From assembly GCF_006476605.1 (NCBI RefSeq), contig NZ_ML636805.1, forward strand, positions 167,442 through 231,441: DNA of 64,000 bases, given 5' to 3'. This document shows positions 16,593 through 26,517 of this stretch, in pieces; the first letter of the stretch is position 1, and each line of letters starts with the position of its first letter. A program made the position numbers and the translations under genes. The stretch is from Brucella gallinifaecis. GTDB lineage: Bacteria; Pseudomonadota; Alphaproteobacteria; Rhizobiales; Rhizobiaceae. Under the pieces are notes generated by a model, which saw only the letters and a program-made list of their open reading frames with translations, was not told the DNA's origin and ran no database searches.

Positions 16593-19500
16593 TTGTGTGG
16601 GCAGGCATTTACGGAAATTAATTGTTCGGCAGGAATATTGACAGATAAACCGCGAAAAATCCGCTTCAGCAGGCGGGAGTTAAAACGAATCGAACGTCTT
16701 GCAACGCAAGGCGAAGAGGGTATTTCGATTGCTTGCGTTCGCCCGCGGCGTTCATTTTTAAAGTGGTGTTCATATGCTTCCCTGTCGCTGTTGATTGTAC
16801 TTGTTCTGGTCGGGGGTGCAGGATTCGTTCTTTTACGCAGTGGTGTGAATAGTGATTTGCTGCGTGATGAGACACAAAAAGGTCTGGCTAATGTACTCGG
16901 TCATGGCGCATCCGCTGCGATAGGCAGTGTTGGTCTCTCGCTTGATCAGAACTCTCTGGTTGCATTGGAAGCGCGAGACGTTTCAATTTCTGATCCGGAT
17001 TACGGTATCAGTATTAAAAATATTGAATCTGTGCGTCTTGGACTGGCGCCATTGCCGTTATTGACAGGCAGTCTCCGGGTTTCTGAACTGGAGGTTGATG
17101 GTGCTTTTTTTGATCTGCCGGAGCAGGAGGGGGCGGGCTTCTGGAAGTTCCTGCCCTATGATAATAAGGGCTATGTGGATTTTGATGCGCTGTCCGCAGA
17201 GCTTTTCTCGACCATGCGCCGCAACCTTGAATTGCTTCACAACCAGAATACACGGGCAATCGGTTTTCAAAACACAATCATCCGCTTCCATACCGGTGAT
17301 ATACAGCAAAGCATCGACATTAAAAAACTGCGCCTGATTGAAAATGCAGGAAAAATTTCAGTTGAAGGCAATGTTGTCTGGCAGAATAAGGCTATTACAA
17401 TCAATGGTAATATTGATCGTAAAGGTTCTGAAAATGACCTTGATGCTTTTAGAATCCAGATTGGCAACCTGCCGGTCAATCTGGGTTCACCGGAAGAGGT
17501 TTCACAGCTTATAGAAGGCAACCGGGTTAATCCTGCTCATTTTGATCTCAACGCAATTGCAAACCTCACCTTGTCCGGTCAGGCTGCAACTGGCGACAGT
17601 CCGGAACGCATTTCCGCCGAGCTTTCAGTCAAAGACGTAAATATGGAGCTTGGCCGTGTCGCAGATATACGCGGTGAAGCATTGCTTCGACTTGAGCATG
17701 AGGTTGGCAGCGGCAAAATTGAAGTAAAACCATCACGCATAGGTTTAGGCGGGCTAAGGGCTGAATTTAACGGTGCCTTTGGACCTGATCCGGCAAGCGA
17801 ACCGGGCAACCCTGCCTATCGTTTTGAAGTGCTGACAAGCTCTGCCACCAGCAGACCGCTGGAATCCAGTGATCCGGCAGTATCCTTCGGTGTTAAAATT
17901 GCCGGGCGTTATCTGGCGGATCAGCAGCGCCTTCAGTTTTCTAATCTTGATATTCAGACCGGCACGGGTGAGCTGTATGGTCAGGGCAGCATGGGCTTTG
18001 GCAACGGCTCACCAGAGATGATTTTCATGTTGCGCATTCCTGAAATGGCGGTTGCGGATGCAAAACATCTTTGGCCGATCGATGTAGCTGACGGAGCACG
18101 CGAATGGGTTTTGAAAAACCTGTTCGGAGGAACATTGAAGGATAGCCATATTGATATTTCCCTGGCTGGAGGGCGCTTTAATGGACCGGGTTTACCGCCG
18201 CCGCTGACCAGCGAGGAAGTTAAGGCTGATTTCAATGTTTCTGACACCCGGTTTGATGTGATCGGCGATTTGCCTCCCGTTCGTGATGTTGCCGGCAACA
18301 TTTCCGTGCGTGGTGCACATACAACCATCAAGCTGGCGAAAGGGATTGCCTACACACCTGATAACCGGCAAGCCTCTGTTTCTGAAGGTACTCTTGTTAT
18401 TCCCTGGGGGCCACAGCGCCCGGTGATAGCAGAGCTTGATCTGCTGGTGACTGGTGCCGCACCTGCAATTGCCGAGATTGCCGGTAAGAAGCCTATCAAT
18501 ATTTTAAAAAATGTTCCTTTCACACCGGAGGACGTCACAGGTGATGTCAAGGCCCGTGTGAAAGTCGGTTTTGCAGTAACCAAAGGTGCGCCTGCGGGCA
18601 CGCTTACATGGAATGCGGATATTGCTTTCAATGATTTAGCTATATCGAAACCTGTTGGTGGCTCAAAAGTCAGTGGCGCGAATGGTAATATCAAGGTTGA
18701 TCAGACTGCCGCAATCATAAGCGCTGATGCAAAGCTCGACGATATTCCGGCAAAAATTTCAATGACCGAGCCAGTTAATCGTGCCGGCCCTGCGAAACGA
18801 GATCAAAAGATCAGGCTTGATCTGGATGATAACGTGCGCAACAGGGTGCTTCCTGGATTGAAGGATTTGTTTTCCGGGCCAATCTCTATTGATCTGGGAA
18901 TGGAAGAAAATAACAAGCGTCGTGCCACGGTGGACTTTGGAAAAGCGCAGATTGATCTGCCCTGGCTTGGATGGCGTAAAGGGAGCGGGATACCGGCGAA
19001 AGCTACATTTGAAGTGGTTAAAACGGGTGAAGAAGGCAAGGTCGACATAAATAATCTGGTTCTGACGGGTGATACGTTCGGAGCCAGAGGTAATCTTTCG
19101 ATTGCAGGCGGCGAAGTTCAGTCAGCAGACTTCAGTGACTTGCACCTTACGCGTTCGGACAAGATGAGCTTAAAGGTAAGCAAAGCCACGGGTGGATATC
19201 GTGTGTCAGTGCGCGGGTCTCAGTTCGATGCGCGTTCTATTATTAAACAGGCTTTGGATACCAGTAAAAAACAAAATAGTCCTGGCGGTCAGCATTCCCG
19301 GGTTGTTGTAAGCGCACAGATTGACGAAGTTAGCGGTTTTAATGGCGAGAAGTTACGCAATATGGCTGTTTCATATGAAAATGCCGGCAGCAAGATTTCC
19401 GGCATTTCAGTCAATGCAGTCACTTCTTCGGGGCAGGCATTTGTTGCCACGAATAATGATCAGGGTGATGCGCGTTCCGTATCGTTGCAATCCAATGATG

Positions 19501-20066
19501 CAGGTGCGGTTCTTCGTTTTTTCGACTTTTATGACAAGATGCGTGGCGGCAAAATTACCGTTGGTCTGGCTGGCCAGGGCAATGGGCCTTTGCGCGGACA
19601 GATTGATGCCCGGAATTTTTCGATTATTAATGAACCTCGACTGGCAAAAATTGTATCAAGCTCTCCTGCAAGCGGGGGCAATAGTCTCAATCAGGCTGTC
19701 AAGCGCGACATTGATGTATCACGGGTAGATATTGAACGCGGCTTTGCCCTGATTGACAAGGGCGAAGGATATATGAAGCTTTCCAAAGGGGTGGTGCGCG
19801 GTCCATCGGTAGGAACGACGTTTCAGGGAACGCTTTATGATCCGCAGGGGAATATGTCCATGACTGGTACATTCATGCCAGCTTATGGTGTGAACCGTAT
19901 TTTTGGTGAAGTGCCGATCTTTGGTGCGCTTTTGGGAAATGGCCGGGATCGCGGTCTTCTTGGTATTACGTTCAAGCTTGAAGGCACAGCCAAGGCGCCA
20001 CAAGTGATCGTTAATCCGATTTCAATTATTGCGCCCGGTATTTTCCGTTCGATCTTTGAATTTTAA
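16593..20066 (+). CDS. Large AsmA/YhdP-like envelope protein (DUF3971 and AsmA-type C-terminus)
   Basis: Probably an inner-membrane-anchored periplasmic protein of the AsmA/YhdP group, which in enterobacteria bridges the envelope and moves phospholipids to the outer membrane. One membrane helix is near the N-terminus (about residues 58-82, SYASLSLLIVLVLVGGAGFVLL). The rest is over 1000 residues of beta-rich repeats of the kind seen in YhdP, with no catalytic motif. Length 1157 aa fits YhdP-type proteins. The start is uncertain: TTG 16593 has AAGG just upstream; another TTG at 16638 has AGGA but short spacing. It ends at a terminator shared with tyrS. The lipid-transport role is family knowledge, not visible here. 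Confidence 0.85.
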   Translation: MCGQAFTEINCSAGILTDKPRKIRFSRRELKRIERLATQGEEGISIACVRPRRSFLKWCSYASLSLLIVLVLVGGAGFVLLRSGVNSDLLRDETQKGLANVLGHGASAAIGSVGLSLDQNSLVALEARDVSISDPDYGISIKNIESVRLGLAPLPLLTGSLRVSELEVDGAFFDLPEQEGAGFWKFLPYDNKGYVDFDALSAELFSTMRRNLELLHNQNTRAIGFQNTIIRFHTGDIQQSIDIKKLRLIENAGKISVEGNVVWQNKAITINGNIDRKGSENDLDAFRIQIGNLPVNLGSPEEVSQLIEGNRVNPAHFDLNAIANLTLSGQAATGDSPERISAELSVKDVNMELGRVADIRGEALLRLEHEVGSGKIEVKPSRIGLGGLRAEFNGAFGPDPASEPGNPAYRFEVLTSSATSRPLESSDPAVSFGVKIAGRYLADQQRLQFSNLDIQTGTGELYGQGSMGFGNGSPEMIFMLRIPEMAVADAKHLWPIDVADGAREWVLKNLFGGTLKDSHIDISLAGGRFNGPGLPPPLTSEEVKADFNVSDTRFDVIGDLPPVRDVAGNISVRGAHTTIKLAKGIAYTPDNRQASVSEGTLVIPWGPQRPVIAELDLLVTGAAPAIAEIAGKKPINILKNVPFTPEDVTGDVKARVKVGFAVTKGAPAGTLTWNADIAFNDLAISKPVGGSKVSGANGNIKVDQTAAIISADAKLDDIPAKISMTEPVNRAGPAKRDQKIRLDLDDNVRNRVLPGLKDLFSGPISIDLGMEENNKRRATVDFGKAQIDLPWLGWRKGSGIPAKATFEVVKTGEEGKVDINNLVLTGDTFGARGNLSIAGGEVQSADFSDLHLTRSDKMSLKVSKATGGYRVSVRGSQFDARSIIKQALDTSKKQNSPGGQHSRVVVSAQIDEVSGFNGEKLRNMAVSYENAGSKISGISVNAVTSSGQAFVATNNDQGDARSVSLQSNDAGAVLRFFDFYDKMRGGKITVGLAGQGNGPLRGQIDARNFSIINEPRLAKIVSSSPASGGNSLNQAVKRDIDVSRVDIERGFALIDKGEGYMKLSKGVVRGPSVGTTFQGTLYDPQGNMSMTGTFMPAYGVNRIFGEVPIFGALLGNGRDRGLLGITFKLEGTAKAPQVIVNPISIIAPGIFRSIFEF

Positions 20067-20074
20067 TGGATAAT

Positions 20075-20102
20075 AAAAAGCCCGGCCTAGCCGGGCTTTT
20101 TG
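20075..20102. terminator. Bidirectional terminator between the AsmA-like gene and tyrS
   Basis: AAAAGCCCGGC / GCCGGGCTTTT with a 3-4-nt loop; symmetrical A- and T-runs. Confidence 0.88.
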
Positions 20103-20118
20103 CTGTTATTTCATGCCG

Positions 20119-21372
20119 TCAGGCTGGACGGATCAGCACATGTTTCTTCTTGCCAAGCGAAACCTTGATAACGCCTTGCTCGTTAAGAGCTGTTGCATTG
20201 ATGCTCAGACGTGGGTCGCTAACAACTTCATCATTGATGCGCACTGCGCCGCCTTCAATGTGACGACGCGCTTCACCATTGGTGGTGCAGAGTTCTGCAA
20301 GAACCATAAGTGCCAGAACGCCAATGCCGTCATTAAGCGTTGCTTTATGCACACCGACAGTTGGAAGGTTTTGTGATAATTCACCTTCTTCAAAGGTCTT
20401 GCGCGCTGTTTCCGCGGCTTCTTCGGCTGCTTCACGGCCATGCAGGATAGCGGTGATTTCGGAAGCGAGAATCTTTTTTGCTTCGTTGATTTCTGAACCG
20501 CCAAGCTCTGCAAGCTTTGCAATCTCATCCATAGGCAAGGTTGTGTACAGCTTCAGGAAGCGTTCCACATCTGCGTCTTCCGTATTACGCCAATACTGCC
20601 AGAAGTCATAGGCGCTGAGCATATCGGAGTTAAGCCAGATAGCGCCACCCAGCGATTTGCCCATCTTCTGGCCTGAAGATGTGGTCAACAAAGGCGAGGT
20701 GAGGGCATAAAGCTGTGGGGTTCCCATACGGTGGCCAAGATCGATACCGTTGATAATATTGCCCCACTGATCCGATCCGCCCATCTGAAGGCGCACGCCA
20801 TAACGTTTGTTGAGTTCAACAAAGTCATAAGCCTGAAGGATCATATAGTTGAATTCGAGGAATGACAGCGACTGTTCACGATCAAGGCGCATCTTTACCG
20901 AATCAAACGACAACATGCGGTTGACCGAGAAATGGCGGCCGACATCGCGCAGAAATTCGAGATAATTAATATCGCGTAACCAGTCGGCATTATTGACCAT
21001 CAGCGCATCTTTCGGACCATCACCGAAAGTCAGGTAGTTTGCAAAGACACGTTTGATACCGGCAATATTATCGGCGATTGTATCTTCGGTCATCAGCTTG
21101 CGTGCTTCATCCTTGAAGGACGGATCGCCAACCATGCCTGTACCGCCGCCCATAAGAGCCATGGCACGATGGCCGGTTTGTTGCAGCCAGTGCAGCATCA
21201 TAATCTGAATCAGGCCGCCAGCATGCAGGCTTGGCGCTGTCGGATCAAAGCCAATATAAGCTGTCACGGTTTCTTTGACCAACAATTCATCAAGGCCACT
21301 TTCATCAGACATCTGATGAATGAAGCCGCGCTCGGAAAGCGTGTGAAGAAAATCGGATTTAAAACCGGACAT
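20119..21372 (-). CDS. tyrS: Tyrosyl-tRNA synthetase
   Basis: Charges tRNA-Tyr. Class I synthetase, 417 aa: the HIGH-like motif is in SLHAGGLIQ, the KMSKS loop reads KMGKSLGG, tyrosine-binding residues lie in [10 protein letters not shown] and YMILQAYDF..., and an S4 RNA-binding domain is at the C-terminus ([18 protein letters not shown]). ATG at 21372. It is transcribed alone and divergently from anmK with 114 nt between them; a dyad sits in that gap. Confidence 0.96.
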   Translation of the reverse strand: MSGFKSDFLHTLSERGFIHQMSDESGLDELLVKETVTAYIGFDPTAPSLHAGGLIQIMMLHWLQQTGHRAMALMGGGTGMVGDPSFKDEARKLMTEDTIADNIAGIKRVFANYLTFGDGPKDALMVNNADWLRDINYLEFLRDVGRHFSVNRMLSFDSVKMRLDREQSLSFLEFNYMILQAYDFVELNKRYGVRLQMGGSDQWGNIINGIDLGHRMGTPQLYALTSPLLTTSSGQKMGKSLGGAIWLNSDMLSAYDFWQYWRNTEDADVERFLKLYTTLPMDEIAKLAELGGSEINEAKKILASEITAILHGREAAEEAAETARKTFEEGELSQNLPTVGVHKATLNDGIGVLALMVLAELCTTNGEARRHIEGGAVRINDEVVSDPRLSINATALNEQGVIKVSLGKKKHVLIRPA

Positions 21373-21409
21373 GCCCTTTTCCTGACTGATTAGGCGAGAA
21401 TGAAGATGA

Positions 21410-21429
21410 CGGTAAGTAAGTGCTTACCG
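21410..21429. promoter_or_regulatory. Dyad between divergent tyrS and anmK
   Basis: CGGTAAG (21410-21416) and CTTACCG (21423-21429) form a perfect inverted repeat with 6-nt spacer, 38-57 nt upstream of tyrS. It could be an operator or a hairpin in the tyrS leader. No known regulator is recognised. Confidence 0.35.
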
Positions 21430-21486
21430 CCTTATGATAATTTGCCTTTAGCATCATTCAGGCGGAAATAACAAGGAAAGTCCGGT

Positions 21487-22608
21487 ATGGCCGATTTGAA
21501 ACGCGCAATTGGGTTGATGAGCGGTACTTCAATGGATGGCATCGATATTGCTCTTGTTATCACCGATGGCGAGAATTTGGTCGAACGTGGACCGTCCAGT
21601 GCGGTTGCTTATTCCGATGGATTTCGTGCGCGGTTGAAAGCTGCACTTGTTGATGCGCGAACTATCAGTGATCGTCATGCGCGTCCCGGCATTCTCAAAC
21701 AACTTGAGCATGACCAGACCCTATTCCATGCGATTGTCCTACAGGATTTTCTCTTTCAGCACTGCTTGAAACCTGAAGAGATTGATGTGATCGGGTTTCA
21801 CGGTCAAACCGTGTTGCACCGTCCGTTCGAGGGATTGACAGTCCAGATCGGTGACGGAGCATTACTGGCCAGAGAGACAGGCATTCCTGTGGTCTATGAT
21901 ATGCGGGCTGAAGATATGCGTCATGGCGGTGAGGGCGCTCCTTTGATTCCCGCTTATCATGCAGCTCTCGCAGCCAATCTGCCTGCAGGGATTGAGGGGC
22001 CTGCAGTCTTCGTCAATATTGGCGGCATATCCAACCTTACTTATGTTGGAAATGACGGCACATTGGTGGCCTATGACAGTGGGCCGGGTAATATGCTCAT
22101 TGATCAGTGGATGGAGTTGCATGAACAGGGCAACTTTGATCAAGGCGGTATAACGGCTATGAATGGCAGGGTGGATGAAGCTCTTGCGGCTCGCTATCTT
22201 GGTCATGAATTTTTTAAAGGAAATCAACGCCGGTCATTGGATCGGGGTGATTTTGTTGTACCTGCCAAAGGCGAGGCAAATCTGGCCAATGGTGCCCGTA
22301 CATTGGCTTATGTCAGTGCTGCCTCTATTTTGCGTTCGGCTTCACATCTGCCTTCAAAGCCACGAACCTATATTGTCAGCGGTGGCGGTCGTAAGAATGC
22401 AGCAATTATAAGTGAACTGGGTGTGCTTGCAGGGCGCGAAGGTGCATCTGTTGTTGATGCGGACAAGCTCGATATTGATGGTGATGCAATGGAAGCGGAG
22501 GCATGGGCCTATCTGGCAGTCCGTTCCATGCGTGGTTTACCCCTGACATATCCCACTACAACAGGTTGCGATCGGCCAGTATCGGGCGGAGTTCTTGTGC
22601 TGCCGTAA
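21487..22608 (+). CDS. anmK: Anhydro-N-acetylmuramic acid kinase
   Basis: Phosphorylates and opens 1,6-anhydro-MurNAc to MurNAc-6-phosphate during peptidoglycan recycling (cytoplasm). The 373-residue product carries the family's phosphate-binding loop [16 protein letters not shown] at the N-terminus, [13 protein letters not shown], the sugar-binding stretch [12 protein letters not shown] and the ASKHA-type GPGNMLID and VSGGGRKN motifs. ATG 21487 with AAGGAAAG just upstream. The other recycling genes (murQ, nagZ) are not here. It ends at a terminator shared with the convergent hydrolase gene. Confidence 0.95.
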   Translation: MADLKRAIGLMSGTSMDGIDIALVITDGENLVERGPSSAVAYSDGFRARLKAALVDARTISDRHARPGILKQLEHDQTLFHAIVLQDFLFQHCLKPEEIDVIGFHGQTVLHRPFEGLTVQIGDGALLARETGIPVVYDMRAEDMRHGGEGAPLIPAYHAALAANLPAGIEGPAVFVNIGGISNLTYVGNDGTLVAYDSGPGNMLIDQWMELHEQGNFDQGGITAMNGRVDEALAARYLGHEFFKGNQRRSLDRGDFVVPAKGEANLANGARTLAYVSAASILRSASHLPSKPRTYIVSGGGRKNAAIISELGVLAGREGASVVDADKLDIDGDAMEAEAWAYLAVRSMRGLPLTYPTTTGCDRPVSGGVLVLP

Positions 22609-22612
22609 AAAT

Positions 22613-22642
22613 AAAGCCCGATGAAGATGATCACCGGGCTTT
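22613..22642. terminator. Bidirectional terminator between anmK and the hydrolase gene
   Basis: AAAGCCCG (22613-22620) pairs with CGGGCTTT (22635-22642) across a 14-nt loop that itself can partly pair; A/T runs on both sides. Confidence 0.7.
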
Positions 22643-22666
22643 CGTAATATCAATTTTTCAAGCCGT

Positions 22667-23341
22667 TTAACGCAGACGTTTCTGGCGGATTTCAACCAGT
22701 TCACCGGCAAGACGGCGTTCCAGATATTCGGAACATTCATCGATCAGCTGATCACCCATGCCGGTGAAGAAATGGTTCGCACCGGGCATCGTGTTCTGGG
22801 TAATTGTGATGCCCTTCTGCGTCTTGAGTTTGTCCACAAGCACCTGAACGTCTTTCGGAGGTGCAACCTTGTCCTGATCGCCATGAATGATCAGACCGGA
22901 TGAAGGGCATGGCGCGAGAAATGCAAAATCATAGGTGTTGGGCTGCGGGGCAACCGAAATAAAGCCTTCGATTTCCGGGCGGCGCATCAGAAGCTGCATG
23001 CCAATCCACGAGCCGAAGGAATAACCGGCAACCCAGCAATTCTTGGAATCAGGATGAAGCGCCTGCACCCAGTCGAGTGCGCTTGCGGCATCTGATAATT
23101 CACCCGCGCCATGATCAAACTCACCCTGACTGCGACCAATGCCACGGAAGTTGAAGCGAAGCGTTGTAAAACCACGTTGCTGAAACATGTAGAAAAGATC
23201 ATAGACGATCTTGTTGTTCATCGTTCCACCAAATTGCGGATGCGGATGCAGGATAAGTGCAATCGGCGCGTTCTTTTCCCGTGAAGGCTGGTAGCGTCCT
23301 TCGAGGCGACCGGCTGGACCGTTGAAAATGACTTCTGGCAT
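22667..23341 (-). CDS. Alpha/beta hydrolase (dienelactone-hydrolase-like serine hydrolase)
   Basis: Small cytoplasmic serine hydrolase, substrate unknown. The 224-residue product has the oxyanion-region HPHPQFGGTMNNK, the nucleophile elbow GYSFGSW, a downstream Asp in IIHGDQDKV and a His in PGANHFF, giving a complete Ser-Asp-His triad. Length fits the compact family often annotated as conserved alpha/beta hydrolase in Brucellaceae. It stands alone; the divergent neighbour is the cysteine desulfurase gene. Confidence 0.85.
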   Translation of the reverse strand: MPEVIFNGPAGRLEGRYQPSREKNAPIALILHPHPQFGGTMNNKIVYDLFYMFQQRGFTTLRFNFRGIGRSQGEFDHGAGELSDAASALDWVQALHPDSKNCWVAGYSFGSWIGMQLLMRRPEIEGFISVAPQPNTYDFAFLAPCPSSGLIIHGDQDKVAPPKDVQVLVDKLKTQKGITITQNTMPGANHFFTGMGDQLIDECSEYLERRLAGELVEIRQKRLR

Positions 23342-23496
23342 GTTTACTCCGCTGGTAATCGGAAGGTCGGTTCACGGGTGGCGAACTTGACGTGATGAAC
23401 TTGACGTGGCTGTGCGCCGCTTCTAGAACCGAATTGAAATTTCGTTAGACTGAACCGATGTTCAGTGCCTTATCTGGCTTAATAGGCTTTTCCTGA

Positions 23497-23508
23497 TTGA
23501 AAATTCAA
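23497..23508. promoter_or_regulatory. Palindrome TTGAAAATTCAA upstream of the first suf gene
   Basis: A perfect 12-base palindrome 50 nt before the GTG of the cysteine desulfurase gene, preceded by TGA. It resembles, without matching exactly, iron-responsive operator half-sites reported for RirA in rhizobia (TGA-N9-TCA; here the interval is 8). Offered as a weak candidate. Confidence 0.3.
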
Positions 23509-23558
23509 GAAAATTGCGCTTATCGCCATTTAAAGGCTTCGCTTAGGAGATAGTATCG

Positions 23559-24725
23559 GTGAACGGAACCGGCAAGAGGCTCTATCTGGATTATAATGCC
23601 AGTGCGCCATTGCTCGATGAAGCACGCAATGCGGTCATCGAGGCATTAGGCATGACCGGCAACCCGTCATCAGTTCACAGTGAGGGGCGAGCGGCACGTG
23701 GATTGGTCGAATCAGCCCGCCGCAGTGTGGCAGCGCTTGTGAATGCCAAAGCCGATCACGTCTTTTTCACATCAGGCGCGACCGAAGCAGCATCCACGCT
23801 TTTGACACCAGTCTATATGATGGGGCGCTCTCCGGTGCGTCTGTCCCATCTTTATGTGAGCGCGACCGAGCATCCCTGTATGCTGGCTGGCGGGCAATTT
23901 GCGCTGGAAAATATCACCATCCTTCCTGTCGATGAAAATGGTGTCCTGCGGCTTGATGCTTTGAAACAAGCCCTTATCGATCATGATAAAAGTGCAGGGC
24001 TTCCGCTTGTCGCAGTGCAGGCTGCCAATAATGAGACCGGTGTGATCCAGCCAATCCGTGAGATTGCTGCAATTGTCAAAGCTTCGGGCGGTGTTTTCGT
24101 TGTTGATGCAGTACAGGCCGCAGGTCGTATTAAATTAGATATTACAGATAATTGCGGAGATTATTTAATAATCTCATCGCACAAGATTGGCGGACCAAAG
24201 GGCGTTGGGGCCGTGATCGCGATTTCTGATCTCATGATGCCTAAGGCGCTGGTCCGGGGGGGCGGTCAGGAAAAGGGACATCGCGCAGGTACAGAGGCGC
24301 TGCCGCTCATTGCGGGTTTTGGCAAGGCGGCAGATATTGCAGCCCAACGACTGAACGGCAATGGCTGGTCTGTGCAAGCGCGTGACCGGCTGGAAGCAGG
24401 GCTGCTGGAAATCGCCCCTGATGCGACAATCCATGGCAAGGCTGTGGCGCGGCTTCCGAACACCACCTTTTTCTCGCTCAAAGGCCAGAAGGCTGAAACC
24501 GTTCAGATCGCATTCGATCTTGGTGGAATAGCTCTCTCGGCAGGATCTGCCTGTTCCTCGGGTAAGGTCGGACCAAGTCATGTATTGGCGGCCATGGGGC
24601 ATGAAGATGGTCCCGGTGCGATCCGCGTTTCGCTGGAACCGGATGTTTCAATAGAATCTGTCGATCAGTTTCTTGATGTTTTGCGCAAGATTGTCGCCCG
24701 TCATGTGCGCTCAAAGGCTGGTTAG
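23559..24725 (+). CDS. Cysteine desulfurase, IscS/NifS group I, head of the suf cluster (SufS2-like)
   Basis: PLP enzyme that strips sulfur from cysteine for Fe-S cluster assembly. The 388-residue product shows the PLP lysine in ISSHKIGGPKG, His and Asp cofactor contacts (ATEHPCML, VDAVQAAGR) and a long active-site loop with GSACSSGKVGPSHVL, the group I signature, unlike the SufS downstream. The start is GTG 23559 with AGGAG 10 nt upstream. Agrobacterium is known to have an equivalent sufS2-BCD-S1 order. A gap of 192 nt with its own candidate Irr box separates it from sufB, so it may have a separate promoter. Confidence 0.92.
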   Translation: MNGTGKRLYLDYNASAPLLDEARNAVIEALGMTGNPSSVHSEGRAARGLVESARRSVAALVNAKADHVFFTSGATEAASTLLTPVYMMGRSPVRLSHLYVSATEHPCMLAGGQFALENITILPVDENGVLRLDALKQALIDHDKSAGLPLVAVQAANNETGVIQPIREIAAIVKASGGVFVVDAVQAAGRIKLDITDNCGDYLIISSHKIGGPKGVGAVIAISDLMMPKALVRGGGQEKGHRAGTEALPLIAGFGKAADIAAQRLNGNGWSVQARDRLEAGLLEIAPDATIHGKAVARLPNTTFFSLKGQKAETVQIAFDLGGIALSAGSACSSGKVGPSHVLAAMGHEDGPGAIRVSLEPDVSIESVDQFLDVLRKIVARHVRSKAG

Positions 24726-24800
24726 ACACGCAAACAGTGGTAACTGAGTAAAATAATCTTGAATTTTACGGGCAAATTTAAAGCCGGGCTTGAAATTAAG

Positions 24801-24817
24801 TTTAGAAGGGTTTTAAA
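24801..24817. promoter_or_regulatory. Candidate Irr box (ICE motif) upstream of sufB
   Basis: TTTAGAAGGGTTTTAAA differs by one base from the inverted repeat TTTAGAA-N3-TTCTAAA described as the iron control element bound by Irr in Rhizobiales. It lies 101 nt before the sufB ATG. In Agrobacterium and its relatives suf expression responds to Irr and RirA, so the location fits. Binding here is inferred. Confidence 0.55.
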
Positions 24818-24917
24818 GAAGCTTCACGCACACTATATTGTGGCGAGGATAGCAACTATCATTGCCCTGACGTTTGCAACTGTCGGACCTTGAATTCGAC
24901 GAGGATGGAGAACGCCA

Positions 24918-26441
24918 ATGCCTGCAGTGCAGGAGACCATTGATCAGGTTCGCGGTTTGGACGTGGACCAGTATAAATACGGGTTTGAGACAACCATCGA
25001 ATCCGAAAAGGCCCCGAAGGGGCTTAATGAAGACATCATTCGCTTCATTTCCGCCAAGAAAGACGAGCCGGAATGGATGCTGGAGTGGCGTCTGAAAGCC
25101 TATGAACGCTGGCTCACCATGGAAGAGCCTGCATGGGCACGTGTCGATTATCCAAAGATCGATTTTCAGGATGCATATTATTATGCAGCGCCGAAAAATC
25201 AGACCGGTCCTAAATCGCTGGATGAAGTCGACCCGGAACTGCTTCGCACTTATGAAAAGCTTGGTATTCCTTTGCGCGAGCAGGAAATTCTTGCTGGTGT
25301 GCGCAAGCAGGGCGATCCAAGCGAGATTGATGAAAACCCATCGGATAATGTCTATGCATCGGGCCGTGTGGCCGTTGATGCAGTTTTTGACAGTGTGTCC
25401 GTTGTTACAACCTTTAAGGAAGAGCTTGCCAAGGCTGGCGTGATCTTCTGCTCGATCTCGGAAGCCATTCGCGAGCATCCTGAACTGGTTCAGAAATATC
25501 TCGCTTCCGTTGTTCCTGTTTCGGACAATTATTATGCGACACTCAACTGTGCTGTCTTCACAGATGGTTCATTTGTCTATGTGCCGAAGGGCGTTCGCTG
25601 CCCGATGGAGCTTTCAACCTATTTCCGTATCAATGAAAAAAATACGGGCCAGTTTGAACGCACGCTGATCATTGCTGAAGAGGGCGCTTACGTCTCTTAT
25701 CTTGAAGGCTGCACTGCACCGCAACGCGATGAAAACCAGCTTCATGCAGCAGTTGTTGAACTGATTGCGCTCGATAATGCCGAGATCAAATATTCGACCG
25801 TGCAGAACTGGTATCCGGGCGACAGCAGCGGCAAGGGCGGTATCTATAATTTCGTGACCAAGCGTGGCGATTGCCGTGGCGATAATTCCAAGATTTCGTG
25901 GACGCAGGTTGAAACCGGCTCGGCGGTAACGTGGAAATATCCATCATGCATTTTGCGTGGTGACAATTCGCGCGGCGAGTTCTATTCGATTGCCGTATCC
26001 AATGGTTATCAGCAGATCGATAGTGGTACCAAGATGATCCATCTTGGCAAGAACACATCGAGCCGTATCATTTCCAAGGGTATTTCGGCAGGAAATTCCA
26101 GCAATACCTACCGCGGACAGGTTTCGGCCCATCGCAAGGCCGAGAATGCCCGTAACTTCACCCAATGCGACAGTCTTTTGATCGGCAATGATTGCGGTGC
26201 GCATACTGTGCCCTATATCGAGGCAAAGAATGCCACAGCGCAGTTTGAACATGAGGCAACCACTTCCAAGATTTCGGAAGATCAGCTGTTTTACGTCATG
26301 CAGCGCGGCATACCGGAAGAAGAGGCAATCGCGCTCATCGTCAATGGTTTTGTGAAGGAAGTCATTCAGGAACTGCCAATGGAATTTGCTGTCGAGGCAC
26401 AGAAGCTCATCGGCATTTCGCTTGAAGGCAGCGTCGGATAA
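24918..26441 (+). CDS. sufB: Fe-S cluster assembly scaffold protein SufB
   Basis: Core of the SufBCD scaffold on which Fe-S clusters are built. The 507-residue length is usual. Visible features are the conserved N-terminal [41 protein letters not shown] with the conserved Cys, the beta-helix domain, and the C-terminal [24 protein letters not shown] that pairs with SufD. ATG 24918 has GGAG just upstream. sufC follows after 76 nt. A perfect hairpin overlaps the stop codon. Confidence 0.97.
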   Translation: MPAVQETIDQVRGLDVDQYKYGFETTIESEKAPKGLNEDIIRFISAKKDEPEWMLEWRLKAYERWLTMEEPAWARVDYPKIDFQDAYYYAAPKNQTGPKSLDEVDPELLRTYEKLGIPLREQEILAGVRKQGDPSEIDENPSDNVYASGRVAVDAVFDSVSVVTTFKEELAKAGVIFCSISEAIREHPELVQKYLASVVPVSDNYYATLNCAVFTDGSFVYVPKGVRCPMELSTYFRINEKNTGQFERTLIIAEEGAYVSYLEGCTAPQRDENQLHAAVVELIALDNAEIKYSTVQNWYPGDSSGKGGIYNFVTKRGDCRGDNSKISWTQVETGSAVTWKYPSCILRGDNSRGEFYSIAVSNGYQQIDSGTKMIHLGKNTSSRIISKGISAGNSSNTYRGQVSAHRKAENARNFTQCDSLLIGNDCGAHTVPYIEAKNATAQFEHEATTSKISEDQLFYVMQRGIPEEEAIALIVNGFVKEVIQELPMEFAVEAQKLIGISLEGSVG

Positions 26442-26449
26442 TCCGACGC
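26431..26449 (+). other. Hairpin overlapping the sufB stop codon
   Basis: GCGTCGGAT (26431-26439) and ATCCGACGC (26441-26449) are perfect inverted repeats with one base between. The TAA stop is in the loop. There is no immediate T-run, so it more likely marks an mRNA processing or stabilising point between sufB and sufC than a terminator. Confidence 0.45.
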
Positions 26450-26517
26450 GCTTGTGACTGCCTTTCTCCAATTTTTCTGACCAGCCTTTTCCTGGTACAA
26501 GAACAAGGTTTATACCC

